From Acidobacteriota bacterium (GTDB lineage Bacteria; Acidobacteriota; Blastocatellia; Pyrinomonadales; Pyrinomonadaceae), in contig JADKEF010000017.1 in NCBI GenBank assembly GCA_016718135.1, forward strand, positions 597,906 to 661,905: 64,000 bases of DNA, in the 5' to 3' direction. The notes below the pieces were generated by a model. It saw only the letters and a list, made by a program, of their open reading frames with translations, was not told the DNA's origin and did not search any database. Both the position numbers and the translations under genes were made by a program. This document shows positions 34,313-43,347 of this stretch, one piece after another. Within the stretch, counting starts at the first letter, position 1. Every line of letters starts with the position of its first letter.

Positions 34313-35821
34313 TTAGATCCTTGAACCTAGTTGTGCAAAGCGTCCTGCCGATGCCCACTTGCTCTCATGCGTCGAGGCGGCGGCATTTGCGGCAGCGGCC
34401 TTTGGTTTTGAATGTGCGAGTGCGGCAGCGATGATCGCCATATCTTTGGTCGTCTCGTCCGATGTGGCAGCGGGCTTTCGCTCGTTAAATCGTGGGATGA
34501 ATCCGGTGTCGAGCCTGCCCTCGATAAACTCGACGTCGTCCATTACTTCGCGGAAGAAAGCCAACGTTGTCTTGATACCGCCGACCTCGTATTCCATCAG
34601 AGCACGCCGCATGCGGTCAACCGCCTCCGCACGGTCACGGCCATGCACGGCGAGCTTTGAGATCATCGGATCGTAAAAGATCGTCACTTCACCGCCCTCA
34701 TAGACGCCGCCGTCATCACGCACCCCCGGGCCCTGAGGCACACGAAGCCGCGTGATCTTGCCTGGGCACGGCAGGAAATTGTTGTCGGGATCTTCGGCAT
34801 AGACACGGCACTCGATAGCGTGTCCGGCGATGGTGATGTCTTCTTGTTTGAAGGAAAGCTCGCTGCCCCACGCGACGTTGATCTGTTCCCGAACGAGGTC
34901 GATGCCCGTCACTAGCTCCGTCACCGGATGCTCGACCTGCAGGCGTGTGTTCATCTCAAGAAAGTAGAACGAGCGGTCAAGATCGGACACAAGAAATTCG
35001 ACTGTACCGGCACCGACGTAGTTGACCGCCTTGGCCACCTTGACCGCACATTCGCCCATTGCTTCTCGAAGCTCGGCGGAGTTGATCGGCGACGGAGCTT
35101 CCTCGATCACCTTCTGATGACGGCGTTGGATGGAGCATTCACGCTCACCCAGATAGACGTGATTCCCGTGCGTATCCGAAAATACCTGAATTTCAATATG
35201 CCGCGGAGCAACCACGGCTTTCTCAACATAAACGGCATCATCGCCAAAGCCGGCGAGAGCCTCGGATTGGGCACCTTCCAAAGCCGACTTCAGCTCTGAT
35301 TCGTCAAAGACAAGCCGCATGCCTTTACCACCGCCACCGGCCGAAGCCTTGAGCATCACCGGATAGCCGATCTCGGCGGATATCACTTTTGCCTCTTCAA
35401 ACGAACGCAACGGCTCGGTCGTCCCCGGCACGATCGGCACTTTGGCCTCGATAGCGATCTTTCGGGCAGACATCTTGCCGCCTAAACCTTCCATAGCCTC
35501 GGGCGGCGGGCCGATAAATGTAATGCCTGCTTTCGTCACCTCACGTACGAATTCGGCGTTCTCAGAGAGAAATCCATAACCGGGATGGATCGCTTCGGCA
35601 CCTGCCGTTTTAGCAACCTCGATGATCTTATCCCAGCACAGGTAACTCTCGTTCGAGGGCGACGGCCCAATATGGTAAGCCTCATCCGCCATTCGCACAT
35701 GCAGTGCGTCCCGATCGGCGTCAGAATAGACCGCGATCGTGCCGATCTTCATTTCACGACACGCACGCATCACCCGACACGCTATCTCGCCACGATTCGC
35801 AATGAGTATCTTCTTGAACAT
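34313..35821 (-). CDS. accC: biotin carboxylase subunit of acyl-CoA carboxylase
   Basis: A 502-residue ATP-grasp biotin carboxylase that carboxylates the biotin of a carrier protein as the first step of acetyl- or propionyl-CoA carboxylation. Start FKKILIANRGEIACRVMRAC; glycine-rich ATP loop MLKASAGGGGKGMRLV; active-site stretch EMNTRLQVEHPVTELVTGID. The final 50 residues are Ala-rich (KPKAAAANAAASTHESKW) and look like a linker, but there is no biotin-attachment EAMKM motif, so the carrier is encoded elsewhere. It starts with a one-base overlap (TAATG) with the stop of the gene upstream. Confidence 0.9.
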   Translation of the reverse strand: MFKKILIANRGEIACRVMRACREMKIGTIAVYSDADRDALHVRMADEAYHIGPSPSNESYLCWDKIIEVAKTAGAEAIHPGYGFLSENAEFVREVTKAGITFIGPPPEAMEGLGGKMSARKIAIEAKVPIVPGTTEPLRSFEEAKVISAEIGYPVMLKASAGGGGKGMRLVFDESELKSALEGAQSEALAGFGDDAVYVEKAVVAPRHIEIQVFSDTHGNHVYLGERECSIQRRHQKVIEEAPSPINSAELREAMGECAVKVAKAVNYVGAGTVEFLVSDLDRSFYFLEMNTRLQVEHPVTELVTGIDLVREQINVAWGSELSFKQEDITIAGHAIECRVYAEDPDNNFLPCPGKITRLRVPQGPGVRDDGGVYEGGEVTIFYDPMISKLAVHGRDRAEAVDRMRRALMEYEVGGIKTTLAFFREVMDDVEFIEGRLDTGFIPRFNERKPAATSDETTKDMAIIAAALAHSKPKAAAANAAASTHESKWASAGRFAQLGSRI

Positions 35822-36108
35822 TATTCGACTATAGAATTATATTGATTCTTTGTATCGAACCGAATCCCAACCTTGGCTCCGGGCACGTAATCGCCCGGCC
35901 TTTGCTTCTGCTCGTCGGTCAGAACGTCCGCTGATTCAAAATCAACGCCATTAAGCGTATAGACAAAAACTACAAGCTCTCGACCGTCGTTGTCGACCTT
36001 AGTATCGATGATCGTACCGTCCGTTATACGGCCGTTTTCGAGAAGAAAGCGTCGTCGAGCGTCCGGATCGAACGGCTTTCGCCCTAGAATTTTGTCGATG
36101 AGCCCCAT
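35821..36108 (-). CDS. small protein of unknown function upstream of accC
   Basis: A 95-residue cytoplasmic protein (MGLIDKILGRKPFDPDARRR, then RITDGTIIDTKVDNDGRELV and a short beta-rich tail). Strand spacing hints at a small beta barrel such as an OB or SH3-like fold; no family recognised. It begins directly after the stop of the small membrane protein gene and overlaps accC by one base, so it is fixed within this operon. Confidence 0.6.
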   Translation of the reverse strand: MGLIDKILGRKPFDPDARRRFLLENGRITDGTIIDTKVDNDGRELVVFVYTLNGVDFESADVLTDEQKQRPGDYVPGAKVGIRFDTKNQYNSIVE

Positions 36109-36533
36109 TTAGTCCAATTCGAGCGGCGGCTTTCCGTAGCGAGCTCGCAGATTATTTGCAGCAGCGAGTACCGTCGGCCGTTTGATTATCCGCGCCTCGA
36201 TGGGCCGCTTGCCGGGAATGTCGATCATGATAAGGCCGAGGAGGATAGTCAATACCCCTTGACCCGGCACGCCCGGCAGAGAAAGTAGAATCCCGACTCC
36301 GATCAAGAAAACACCGAGAACATTCTTGAGGATCACGGCTCCCCAGCGAACCGACCAATGGCTATCTGGCAGAAAATCCTGCTTGTAATGCGAGCTAAAT
36401 AATTCGCCGGGATCTTGACCATCACGATCCCGATAGCTGCAAAGCTGAGCAGCAGGGAGCCGAGAAACAAGCCGACTCCGAGAGCGACACGGCCGAAGGT
36501 GAGTGATTCCCAAAACTCGTAAAGCCAGTTCAT
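36109..36533 (-). pseudogene. small membrane protein, one frameshift
   Basis: Two open frames make one protein. The first part starts at ATG 36533 (MNWLYEFWESLTFGRVALG, then a membrane helix to KIPANY); the second continues with SSHYKQDFLPDSHW and a second membrane region, LGVFLIGVGILLSLPGVPGQ followed by GVLTILLGLIMIDIPGKR, and ends RARYGKPPLELD. Adding one T to the minus-strand TTT at 36397-36399 joins them. The PGPGQG-like loop and PGKRPIEARIIKRPTVL tail look like a family of bacterial two-helix proteins. The start overlaps the stop of the phosphotransferase gene by 4 bases. Confidence 0.7.
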
Positions 36534-37177
36534 TTTGAGGCGTTTTCCCGTGTGTCCAGTGCCATTAGCTCCCGTCGGATATAGACCATTCGCTGGATCA
36601 AGGTCCACATCGAGCCGATCGCCAAGACCCAGAGAACCTGCGGCATTCGGTTGTGCCAGATGCTCGTAGAATTCCAATCCCAGGTGGACAGAGCACCGAT
36701 TATCAGAAGGACGACGCGTTCCGGTCTCTGTAGAAATCCGACATTGGCTTTCACACCGAGAGCCTCGCTACGTGCGGTCGTGTAGCTTACCAGAACCGAG
36801 GCGATCATACCGACGCCGCCGAGAAATACATTCAACGTCGAATGGTATTCCGTCAGGCGCGCGTAAAAGATCATGATGCCCATGAATGAGCCCATGTCGG
36901 ACAATCGGTCGAGTGTCGAGTCGAGAAAACCGCCGTACTTGGTGACACGCCCGGTCAATCTGGCGACGTTGCCGTCGAGCATGTCAAAGAGGTTAGCAAC
37001 GATGAGAACGATGCCTGCCCAGAAGAATTCGCCAAAACCGAATAGTACTCCGCAGCCCAAATTGATGATCACGCCGATCAGCGTCAGCACGTTTGGCGGA
37101 ATACCGGCAGACGCAAGCCCGCGAACCATCGCATTGATGATCGCCATCGCTCCTCGTCCTATCTCAGCTCCTAGCAT
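36530..37177 (-). CDS. CDP-alcohol phosphatidyltransferase
   Basis: A 215-residue membrane enzyme that transfers a phosphatidyl group from a CDP-lipid to an alcohol. The family motif D-G-x2-A-R-x8-G-x3-D-x3-D is complete in MLDGNVARLTGRVTKYGG followed by FLDSTLDRLSD (about residues 63-95). About five to six membrane helices. The product could be phosphatidylglycerol phosphate or phosphatidylinositol phosphate; the sequence does not decide. It overlaps the next gene by 4 bases. Upstream lies a GTCCGTG heptamer repeat, then greA. Confidence 0.85.
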   Translation of the reverse strand: MLGAEIGRGAMAIINAMVRGLASAGIPPNVLTLIGVIINLGCGVLFGFGEFFWAGIVLIVANLFDMLDGNVARLTGRVTKYGGFLDSTLDRLSDMGSFMGIMIFYARLTEYHSTLNVFLGGVGMIASVLVSYTTARSEALGVKANVGFLQRPERVVLLIIGALSTWDWNSTSIWHNRMPQVLWVLAIGSMWTLIQRMVYIRRELMALDTRENASK

Positions 37178-37210
37178 GTCCGTGGTCCGCGGTCCGTGGT
37201 CGGTTGTCAG
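37178..37210. repeat. GTCCGTG heptamer repeat
   Basis: GTCCGTG, GTCCGCG, GTCCGTG, GTCGGTT then GTCAG, between greA and the phosphotransferase gene. It abuts the start codon, so repeat number would affect the leader of that gene. Confidence 0.65.
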
Positions 37211-37234
37211 TTTTAGAATTCCGACCAGCGAGCA

Positions 37235-37714
37235 CTAGTTATTTTCTCGCTCGTGAATCGTCGTCAATCTGGTAATTTCAAAGTTACGAAACCCTGTCGG
37301 CGTTTTGACCCTTATCTCATCGCCTTCCTGCTTTCCCATCAGTGCCTGGCCAATCGGTGAGACAGTCGATATCAGGCCTTTTTCCGGAGCACTCTCTTCG
37401 GAAGTAACGAGTTGATAGGTTACCTTTTCTTCCTTTTCAAGATCGTACAGCACGACCTCAGAACCATAGGCGATACTGTCGGTCGGGATCTTTGAAATAT
37501 CGATCGAATCGATCTCCATCAATCGCTGATGCAGCAGACTGATGCGTGCTTGAACCATCGACTGTTTCTCTTTAGCGGCCTTATACTCGGCATTTTCGCT
37601 CAGATCGCCAAATTCGCGAGCGTGCTGAATAGCCTTGGGTAGAGCAAAATGCAGGTCATGCTCCAGCTGATCCAACTCGGCCTGCAGTTTCTTCTTAATT
37701 TCTTCCATTCCCAT
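37235..37714 (-). CDS. greA: transcription elongation factor GreA
   Basis: A 159-residue GreA that rescues backtracked RNA polymerase by stimulating transcript cleavage. The N-terminal coiled coil carries the acidic tip in FGDLSENAEYKAAKEKQ (Asp-Leu-Ser-Glu-Asn), and the C-terminal domain has SPIGQALMGKQEGDEIRV. Length matches the family. It begins 2 bases after the pfkA stop on the same strand, so the two are co-transcribed. Confidence 0.95.
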   Translation of the reverse strand: MGMEEIKKKLQAELDQLEHDLHFALPKAIQHAREFGDLSENAEYKAAKEKQSMVQARISLLHQRLMEIDSIDISKIPTDSIAYGSEVVLYDLEKEEKVTYQLVTSEESAPEKGLISTVSPIGQALMGKQEGDEIRVKTPTGFRNFEITRLTTIHERENN

Positions 37715-37716
37715 AA

Positions 37717-38847
37717 TTAGTTTAATGCACCGCCAGTGCGAACCTCGAACATCGCTTCCTCTCCCATCTTCGACTCTTTCGGAGCCGCGAACGATATACC
37801 GATATCTCTCGCGGTACGTACGAGTTGCCCGCCGATCGCAACGGTCTTAATATTTGCACACGCCTCGGAGAGCGGAACAGTGACGACGGTTCCGGCCTGG
37901 AGAGCTACCATCTTACCCGTGTCACCACTCGCAAGGGCTCGAACGGCACACGCACCAAAATTCGTTCCTAACATCCGGTCAAAGGCGTTGGGGCTGCCAC
38001 CGCGTTGCAGATGGCCGAGTACGACCGTACGGGTCTCTTTGCCGGTGAGTTTCTCGATCTGCGTTCCAATATAATTCCCTACTCCGCCCAGCCGCATCTC
38101 TTTATTATCCTGATAGATCTCCGACTTGCCCGTTTCTATTGCACCTTCGGCAACGACAATATTCGTGAATCGTGAACCGCTGTTCTCACGGGCCTGGACC
38201 TTTCGGACGATGGATTCGAACGAGTACGGTATCTCAGGTATCAAGATGACGTCAGCACTGCCGGCGAGGCCGGCGTGCAAGGCGATCCAGCCCGTATTTC
38301 TTCCCATGACCTCGAGCACCATCACCCGATCGTGCGATGCAGCGGTTGTGTGCAAACGGTCCAATGCCTCAGTCGCAATATCGATCGCGGTCATGAAACC
38401 GAACGTCAGTTCCGTTGCAGCCAGATCATTATCGATCGTTTTTGGAACGCCAATGACTGGAAACCCGCGTTTGTGAAACTGCTCAGCGATCGCGAGAGTA
38501 CCTTCACCGCCGATGGCAACAAGAGCCTCGATACCGAGGATGTCCAGATTGGCCAAGGCCTCGCCTATCGGCATTTGGGGAAACACCTGTTTACCGTCGA
38601 CCATTTTGACGAAACTACCGCGGTTTCTCGTGCCGAGAATTGTGCCGCCACGGGGCAAAATACCGCTGACGCTCTTAAGATTCAGATTGACAGTATGCGT
38701 CTCGCCGAGGATGCCTTCGAAGCTATCCTCAATGCCGATGCACTTCATACCGAACTCACCAATCGCAGTTCTAACAACCGCCCTGATAGCCGCATTTAAT
38801 CCCGGCGCGTCGCCGCCGCCGGTTAAGATACCGATCTGCTTATACAT
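37717..38847 (-). CDS. pfkA: 6-phosphofructokinase
   Basis: A 376-residue phosphofructokinase of glycolysis. GGGDAPGLNAAIRAVVRTA at the N-terminus; GGEGTLAIAEQFHKRGFPV; substrate site VIGVPKTIDNDLAATELTF; MGRNTGWIALHAGLAG. The Gly in GGEGT points to ATP use, while Lys in PKTIDND is the residue typical of PPi enzymes; this mixed pattern marks the group of mostly ATP-dependent enzymes without classical allosteric control. It heads the operon after ctpA (62 bases). Confidence 0.92.
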   Translation of the reverse strand: MYKQIGILTGGGDAPGLNAAIRAVVRTAIGEFGMKCIGIEDSFEGILGETHTVNLNLKSVSGILPRGGTILGTRNRGSFVKMVDGKQVFPQMPIGEALANLDILGIEALVAIGGEGTLAIAEQFHKRGFPVIGVPKTIDNDLAATELTFGFMTAIDIATEALDRLHTTAASHDRVMVLEVMGRNTGWIALHAGLAGSADVILIPEIPYSFESIVRKVQARENSGSRFTNIVVAEGAIETGKSEIYQDNKEMRLGGVGNYIGTQIEKLTGKETRTVVLGHLQRGGSPNAFDRMLGTNFGACAVRALASGDTGKMVALQAGTVVTVPLSEACANIKTVAIGGQLVRTARDIGISFAAPKESKMGEEAMFEVRTGGALN

Positions 38848-38909
38848 AATAAAACCATCGCAGAAGCAAGTAATATCTTACTTCACGCGAGTACGAATGT
38901 TAAAACGAT

Positions 38910-40547
38910 TTACTTTCGGGAGAAGGGCTGTGCGTTCGCGACGAGCCCTTGCGCCTGTGTCATCGCCTCGATAGCCTTGAGGACTTGCGGATCGGATTCG
39001 AGCAAGACCTGTGTACCGGCCTCGGTCGAATAGTTGGCAGTAGCCAGTTCCTCGCGAATGCGTCGCCGGGCATATTCTGCTTGCGAATCGATATTCGCAG
39101 CCGTCAAGCCATTTTTCGGATCGGCCGCCGCAAAAAGTCGAAATGCCTCGAACAGACGGTCACTAACCGCAAACTCCCCGTTCTGCAGAGTTTGCTTGAA
39201 GGTCTGTTTCTCAACTTTCTGATCGCCGAAACCATTGATCTTGCCTGCGACCAACTGGCGTACAAAGAAGAACGCGGCCTCATTCAAACGGGCTCGTGCT
39301 GGCGTCCCGGTCAAAGGAGCGACGACAATGTCAGGTTCGATCCCGCGGCCGCCGTAAAGTACACGGCCGTTGGTCGTCGTTACTGGCACGCCGGCTGGTT
39401 TAGGTTTTTCTTCAAGATCACCGTTCTCGGGGCGGTCTTCACCATGTGTGTAATAGTCGTAGATCGAGCCGCCGGAATACTCTCTCTGTAACGAACGCCC
39501 GAACGGCGTATAATATCTTCCCGTTGTAAGTGTCAATCCGGAGCCAAAAGGCAGCTTAAAGACCCGTTGAACCAGTCCCTTTCCGAAACTCTCGCTGCCT
39601 ACGATCAGGCCACGGTTATAATCCTGTATAGCTCCCGCGACGATCTCGGAGGCGGAGGCCGAGCCGCCATTTATCATGACCACGAGCGGAAGGTCTTCGA
39701 CACCGCCGCCGGTCGCACGGAGTTCTCGTGGGGCGACTGTTTTCGAGCCCTTTACAGACACAACCGTCTGGCCGCCCGGGATAAACTTGCTTACAACAGC
39801 AACCGACTGCTCGAGAATGCCGCCAGGATTTCCGCGCAGATCGAGGATCAGGCTTTTCATCCCCTTTTTCTTGAGGTCAGCGATCGCGATCGAAAGCTCC
39901 TCGGAGGTCGTCTGCTGAAAACCGCCCGTCAACCCGACGTAGCCTACGGCATTGGGCAACATGAAGTAATTCCGTATCGACGGCAACGGAACCCCACCGC
40001 GAACGATGTCGAATGTGAGCGGAGCTTGAGCATCGGCGCGCTCGATCTGGATATTGACCGATGTTCCCTTCTCACCCCGAACGTTCTTCGAAACCTCAGC
40101 ACTAGTCCACTCCTTTGCATCCTTTCCACCGACATTTACAAAGCGGTCGCCGTATTTGAGCCCGGCCTTTTCAGCCGGAGTTCCCGGCACTACCGACTGA
40201 ACATAAACACCGTCACGGTGGCGCAGGATCGACACGCCAATCCCGTAAAACTGTGAAGACTGCTCCTCATCCAACTTCCGAAACTCTTCGCGGGTAAAAA
40301 ACGCCGAATGTGGATCTAGCGACCAGAGCACCGACTGCATTGAGGAATCGCCGAGCTTTTCGCGGTCGACCGTGCTGATATAGCCTTCATCGATCAGAGC
40401 GATCGCCTCCTTGTACTCAGCAACGATCTTTTCTGTCGTCAAACCGCCTTCGGCTGATGTTCTAGCCGGCAGGCGGCCAAACAAGCCTCCGGCAACGGTA
40501 CCAATGGCAACAACAATAACGGCGATCAGGGCGAAACGGGTTTTCAT
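38910..40547 (-). CDS. ctpA: carboxy-terminal processing protease (S41)
   Basis: A 545-residue periplasmic S41 protease. Signal sequence ALIAVIVVAIGTVAGGLFG; PDZ domain around SILRHRDGVYVQSVVPGTPA and GLKYGDRFVNVGGKDA; catalytic Ser in MINGGSASASEIVAGAIQDY and Lys in SESFGKGLVQRVF, the Ser-Lys pair of the family. A helical C-terminal extension (about 430-545) follows. It trims or degrades envelope proteins. It may start the operon that includes pfkA and greA; the region upstream (40548-40690) is a divergent promoter region shared with the glycosyltransferase gene. Confidence 0.9.
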   Translation of the reverse strand: MKTRFALIAVIVVAIGTVAGGLFGRLPARTSAEGGLTTEKIVAEYKEAIALIDEGYISTVDREKLGDSSMQSVLWSLDPHSAFFTREEFRKLDEEQSSQFYGIGVSILRHRDGVYVQSVVPGTPAEKAGLKYGDRFVNVGGKDAKEWTSAEVSKNVRGEKGTSVNIQIERADAQAPLTFDIVRGGVPLPSIRNYFMLPNAVGYVGLTGGFQQTTSEELSIAIADLKKKGMKSLILDLRGNPGGILEQSVAVVSKFIPGGQTVVSVKGSKTVAPRELRATGGGVEDLPLVVMINGGSASASEIVAGAIQDYNRGLIVGSESFGKGLVQRVFKLPFGSGLTLTTGRYYTPFGRSLQREYSGGSIYDYYTHGEDRPENGDLEEKPKPAGVPVTTTNGRVLYGGRGIEPDIVVAPLTGTPARARLNEAAFFFVRQLVAGKINGFGDQKVEKQTFKQTLQNGEFAVSDRLFEAFRLFAAADPKNGLTAANIDSQAEYARRRIREELATANYSTEAGTQVLLESDPQVLKAIEAMTQAQGLVANAQPFSRK

Positions 40548-40690
40548 AGGATCGCACTTCTAACTCACATCAATATAACATAGACGCATGTCTCGTTAGA
40601 TTCGATGGCTGTATTTCGACGTCTTGCAGTGGCCGAGTATATCTTGATTTACTTTTCCATCTCAAAAACTTAACATTAGCCTTTTGCCTG

Positions 40691-41428
40691 ATGAAGCCAG
40701 AGATATCAATCGTAATTCCTGCCTACAACGAGAGCGACCGCCTCATCGCACCGCTCCGCAAACTGCTCGATTTTGCCGAGGCCGCCGGCAACTTCGAGAT
40801 TGTGATCGTCGATGACGGTTCGAGCGACGGAACTGCCGAGATCGCCCGAAAGACCGCGGCCGAAAAACCAACGGTCAGTGTCAACGTGATTAGATACGAG
40901 CAGAACCGCGGCAAAGGTTTCGCGGTAAAGACCGGCCTGCTTGCCGCAAGTGCAGATATAGCACTAATTACCGACGCTGATCTTTCGACGCCGATCGAAG
41001 AGATGCCAAAGCTTGTCGAGCCGATCCGCGATGGTAAGACCGACGTCGCTTTTGGCTCTCGAGCCTTGGACCGCAGCCTGATCGGGACGCATCAGCCGTG
41101 GTTCCGTGAACAAGGCGGCCGTGTCGTTAATTTCATGATCCGAAAGATGTCAGGACTTAACTTTACCGACACTCAGTGCGGATTTAAGGCCTTCAATATG
41201 GTTAAGTTCAGGCCATTGCTCGAAATGATGACGATCGACAGGTTTGGCTTCGATGTCGAGTTTCTTTTCGTCGCAAAACACAACGGATTACGCCTCGCCG
41301 AGATCCCGGTACGCTGGAATGACGTTGAGGGATCGAAGGTAAGCGCCGTTCGCGATACGCGTCGAATGTTTAACGAGCTCAGACAGATCCGCCAAAACGC
41401 TCGACAAGGCGTCTACGACCTGAAATAA
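40691..41428 (+). CDS. family 2 glycosyltransferase (dolichyl-phosphate glucosyltransferase type)
   Basis: A 245-residue GT2 enzyme with ISIVIPAYNESDRLIAPLRK at the N-terminus, IVDDGSSDGTAEIA, and metal-binding Asp residues in ITDADLSTPIEEM. The block FTDTQCGFKAFN and RFGFDVEFLFVAKHNG is typical of polyprenyl-phosphate glycosyltransferases that move glucose or mannose to a lipid carrier. No membrane helices, so it acts at the cytoplasmic face. It is followed by an inverted repeat and pdxJ. Confidence 0.85.
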   Translation: MKPEISIVIPAYNESDRLIAPLRKLLDFAEAAGNFEIVIVDDGSSDGTAEIARKTAAEKPTVSVNVIRYEQNRGKGFAVKTGLLAASADIALITDADLSTPIEEMPKLVEPIRDGKTDVAFGSRALDRSLIGTHQPWFREQGGRVVNFMIRKMSGLNFTDTQCGFKAFNMVKFRPLLEMMTIDRFGFDVEFLFVAKHNGLRLAEIPVRWNDVEGSKVSAVRDTRRMFNELRQIRQNARQGVYDLK

Positions 41429-41521
41429 TTCACCACAGAGACACAGAGTACACGGAGCTTTTTTGTTTCAGCTAAGCTATTCCTTCTTGTCTCTGTGCTC
41501 TCTGTGTCTCTGTGGTGAATT
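41428..41521. repeat. intergenic inverted repeat (CACAGAG type)
   Basis: A 22-base perfect pair: AATTCACCACAGAGACACAG... at 41428-41449 and its complement at 41500-41521, with a T-run in the loop. It begins at the glycosyltransferase stop and ends seven bases before pdxJ. Confidence 0.75.
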
Positions 41522-41527
41522 CTTAAT

Positions 41528-42325
<798 letters not shown>

Positions 42326-42369
42326 TCGATCTACGCTACTTCGGTGCCACGCCCCGGTCACAGTGAACT

Positions 42370-43143
42370 TCATATCCTGCGACGTTTGGGGAGCCTACGG
42401 TCATTCGAATTAAAGGTCTCGACCTTTGCGGTGTAGTTTCCGGGCGTCAAGGGCTTATCAAGGCTGACCGTCGTGCCATCGACACGCTTGTTGATGTAAT
42501 CGTACTCGGTCACCGCTCCGCTAGCGGTGTCCGCGTGAATGCTGTATTTGTAGTAAGTCGCATCCGGATATGCGTCCCATTTGACCTCGATACCTGTGGC
42601 CGCGACCTTTGAACCCGCTTTTGGATTGGTGAGCTTTAGATCATTTTTGAAGAGGTGCGTGTCAGGAGCAAAATATGTCTTGCCGTCCTCCATATTGTAT
42701 TTCGCGGCCGAGATAATGCCCGATGTCGCAAACACATAATACGGCGTGTCAAAGACCTTTACGGTTAATCCTTCATACAGCCCGGGCGTAACGTCCTTTA
42801 TCAGATATTCGCCCGCGTCATCTGTTTTTGCGGTAAACGTCTCTCCGCCGCAGCCGCTCATATACTGGCTAAAGGTCTTGCAGAGTTTTACCTCAACGCC
42901 AACCGCAGGTTTTTCGTTAAAGAATGCCTTGCCCTGAACATGAGCCTTCCCAGCCGCAGGCTTCTCTTTTTCCGTACCTGGGCCCGATGGTATGGTTCCG
43001 TCTTTGTTCGGCTGGACGGCCTCTTTATTCGCCTTGGCCGGCTGGCCGCTGTTATCGGCTTTCTCGGCACCAGAGCCACAGCCGGCCGTTATCAAAGAAA
43101 CCAAAACAATTGCTGCGCACGCTAACTTAAAAAATATCGACAT
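42370..43143 (-). CDS. lipoprotein with carboxypeptidase-regulatory-like domain
   Basis: A 257-residue lipoprotein: signal MSIFFKLACAAIVLVSLITAGC with the lipobox Cys at position 22. A Lys/Pro/Gln-rich spacer (residues 23-65) is followed by a beta-sandwich like the carboxypeptidase regulatory domain (AHVQGKAFFNEKPAVGVEVK, AGEYLIKDVTPGLYEGLTVK) and then a fibronectin-like stretch with TYYKYSIHADTASG and NYTAKVETFNSN. It is probably anchored in a membrane leaflet and binds or displays something outside; the target is unknown. It converges with pdxJ with 44 bases between. Confidence 0.7.
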   Translation of the reverse strand: MSIFFKLACAAIVLVSLITAGCGSGAEKADNSGQPAKANKEAVQPNKDGTIPSGPGTEKEKPAAGKAHVQGKAFFNEKPAVGVEVKLCKTFSQYMSGCGGETFTAKTDDAGEYLIKDVTPGLYEGLTVKVFDTPYYVFATSGIISAAKYNMEDGKTYFAPDTHLFKNDLKLTNPKAGSKVAATGIEVKWDAYPDATYYKYSIHADTASGAVTEYDYINKRVDGTTVSLDKPLTPGNYTAKVETFNSNDRRLPKRRRI

Positions 43144-43347
43144 TTGATCCTTACTCCCTTAAACCAAAAGATAGGCGAATAAACCGTCTCGCCGCAATTC
43201 CAAGAATTATAAGTTTGAACGGAAGGAAGGCAAAACTCTTGCATCAAAATATACGCTTTAGCCGAACGCAAGCGACAATTGATCCTTGCAACCACTACAG
43301 CCCCAAAGTAGAATTGGAAACAACAGCAAACACCTCTCCAACAATTT

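Noticed and set aside
41428..41521. CRISPR-like repeats
   Set aside because: The repeats are single inverted pairs, not direct repeats with spacers; no cas gene is present.
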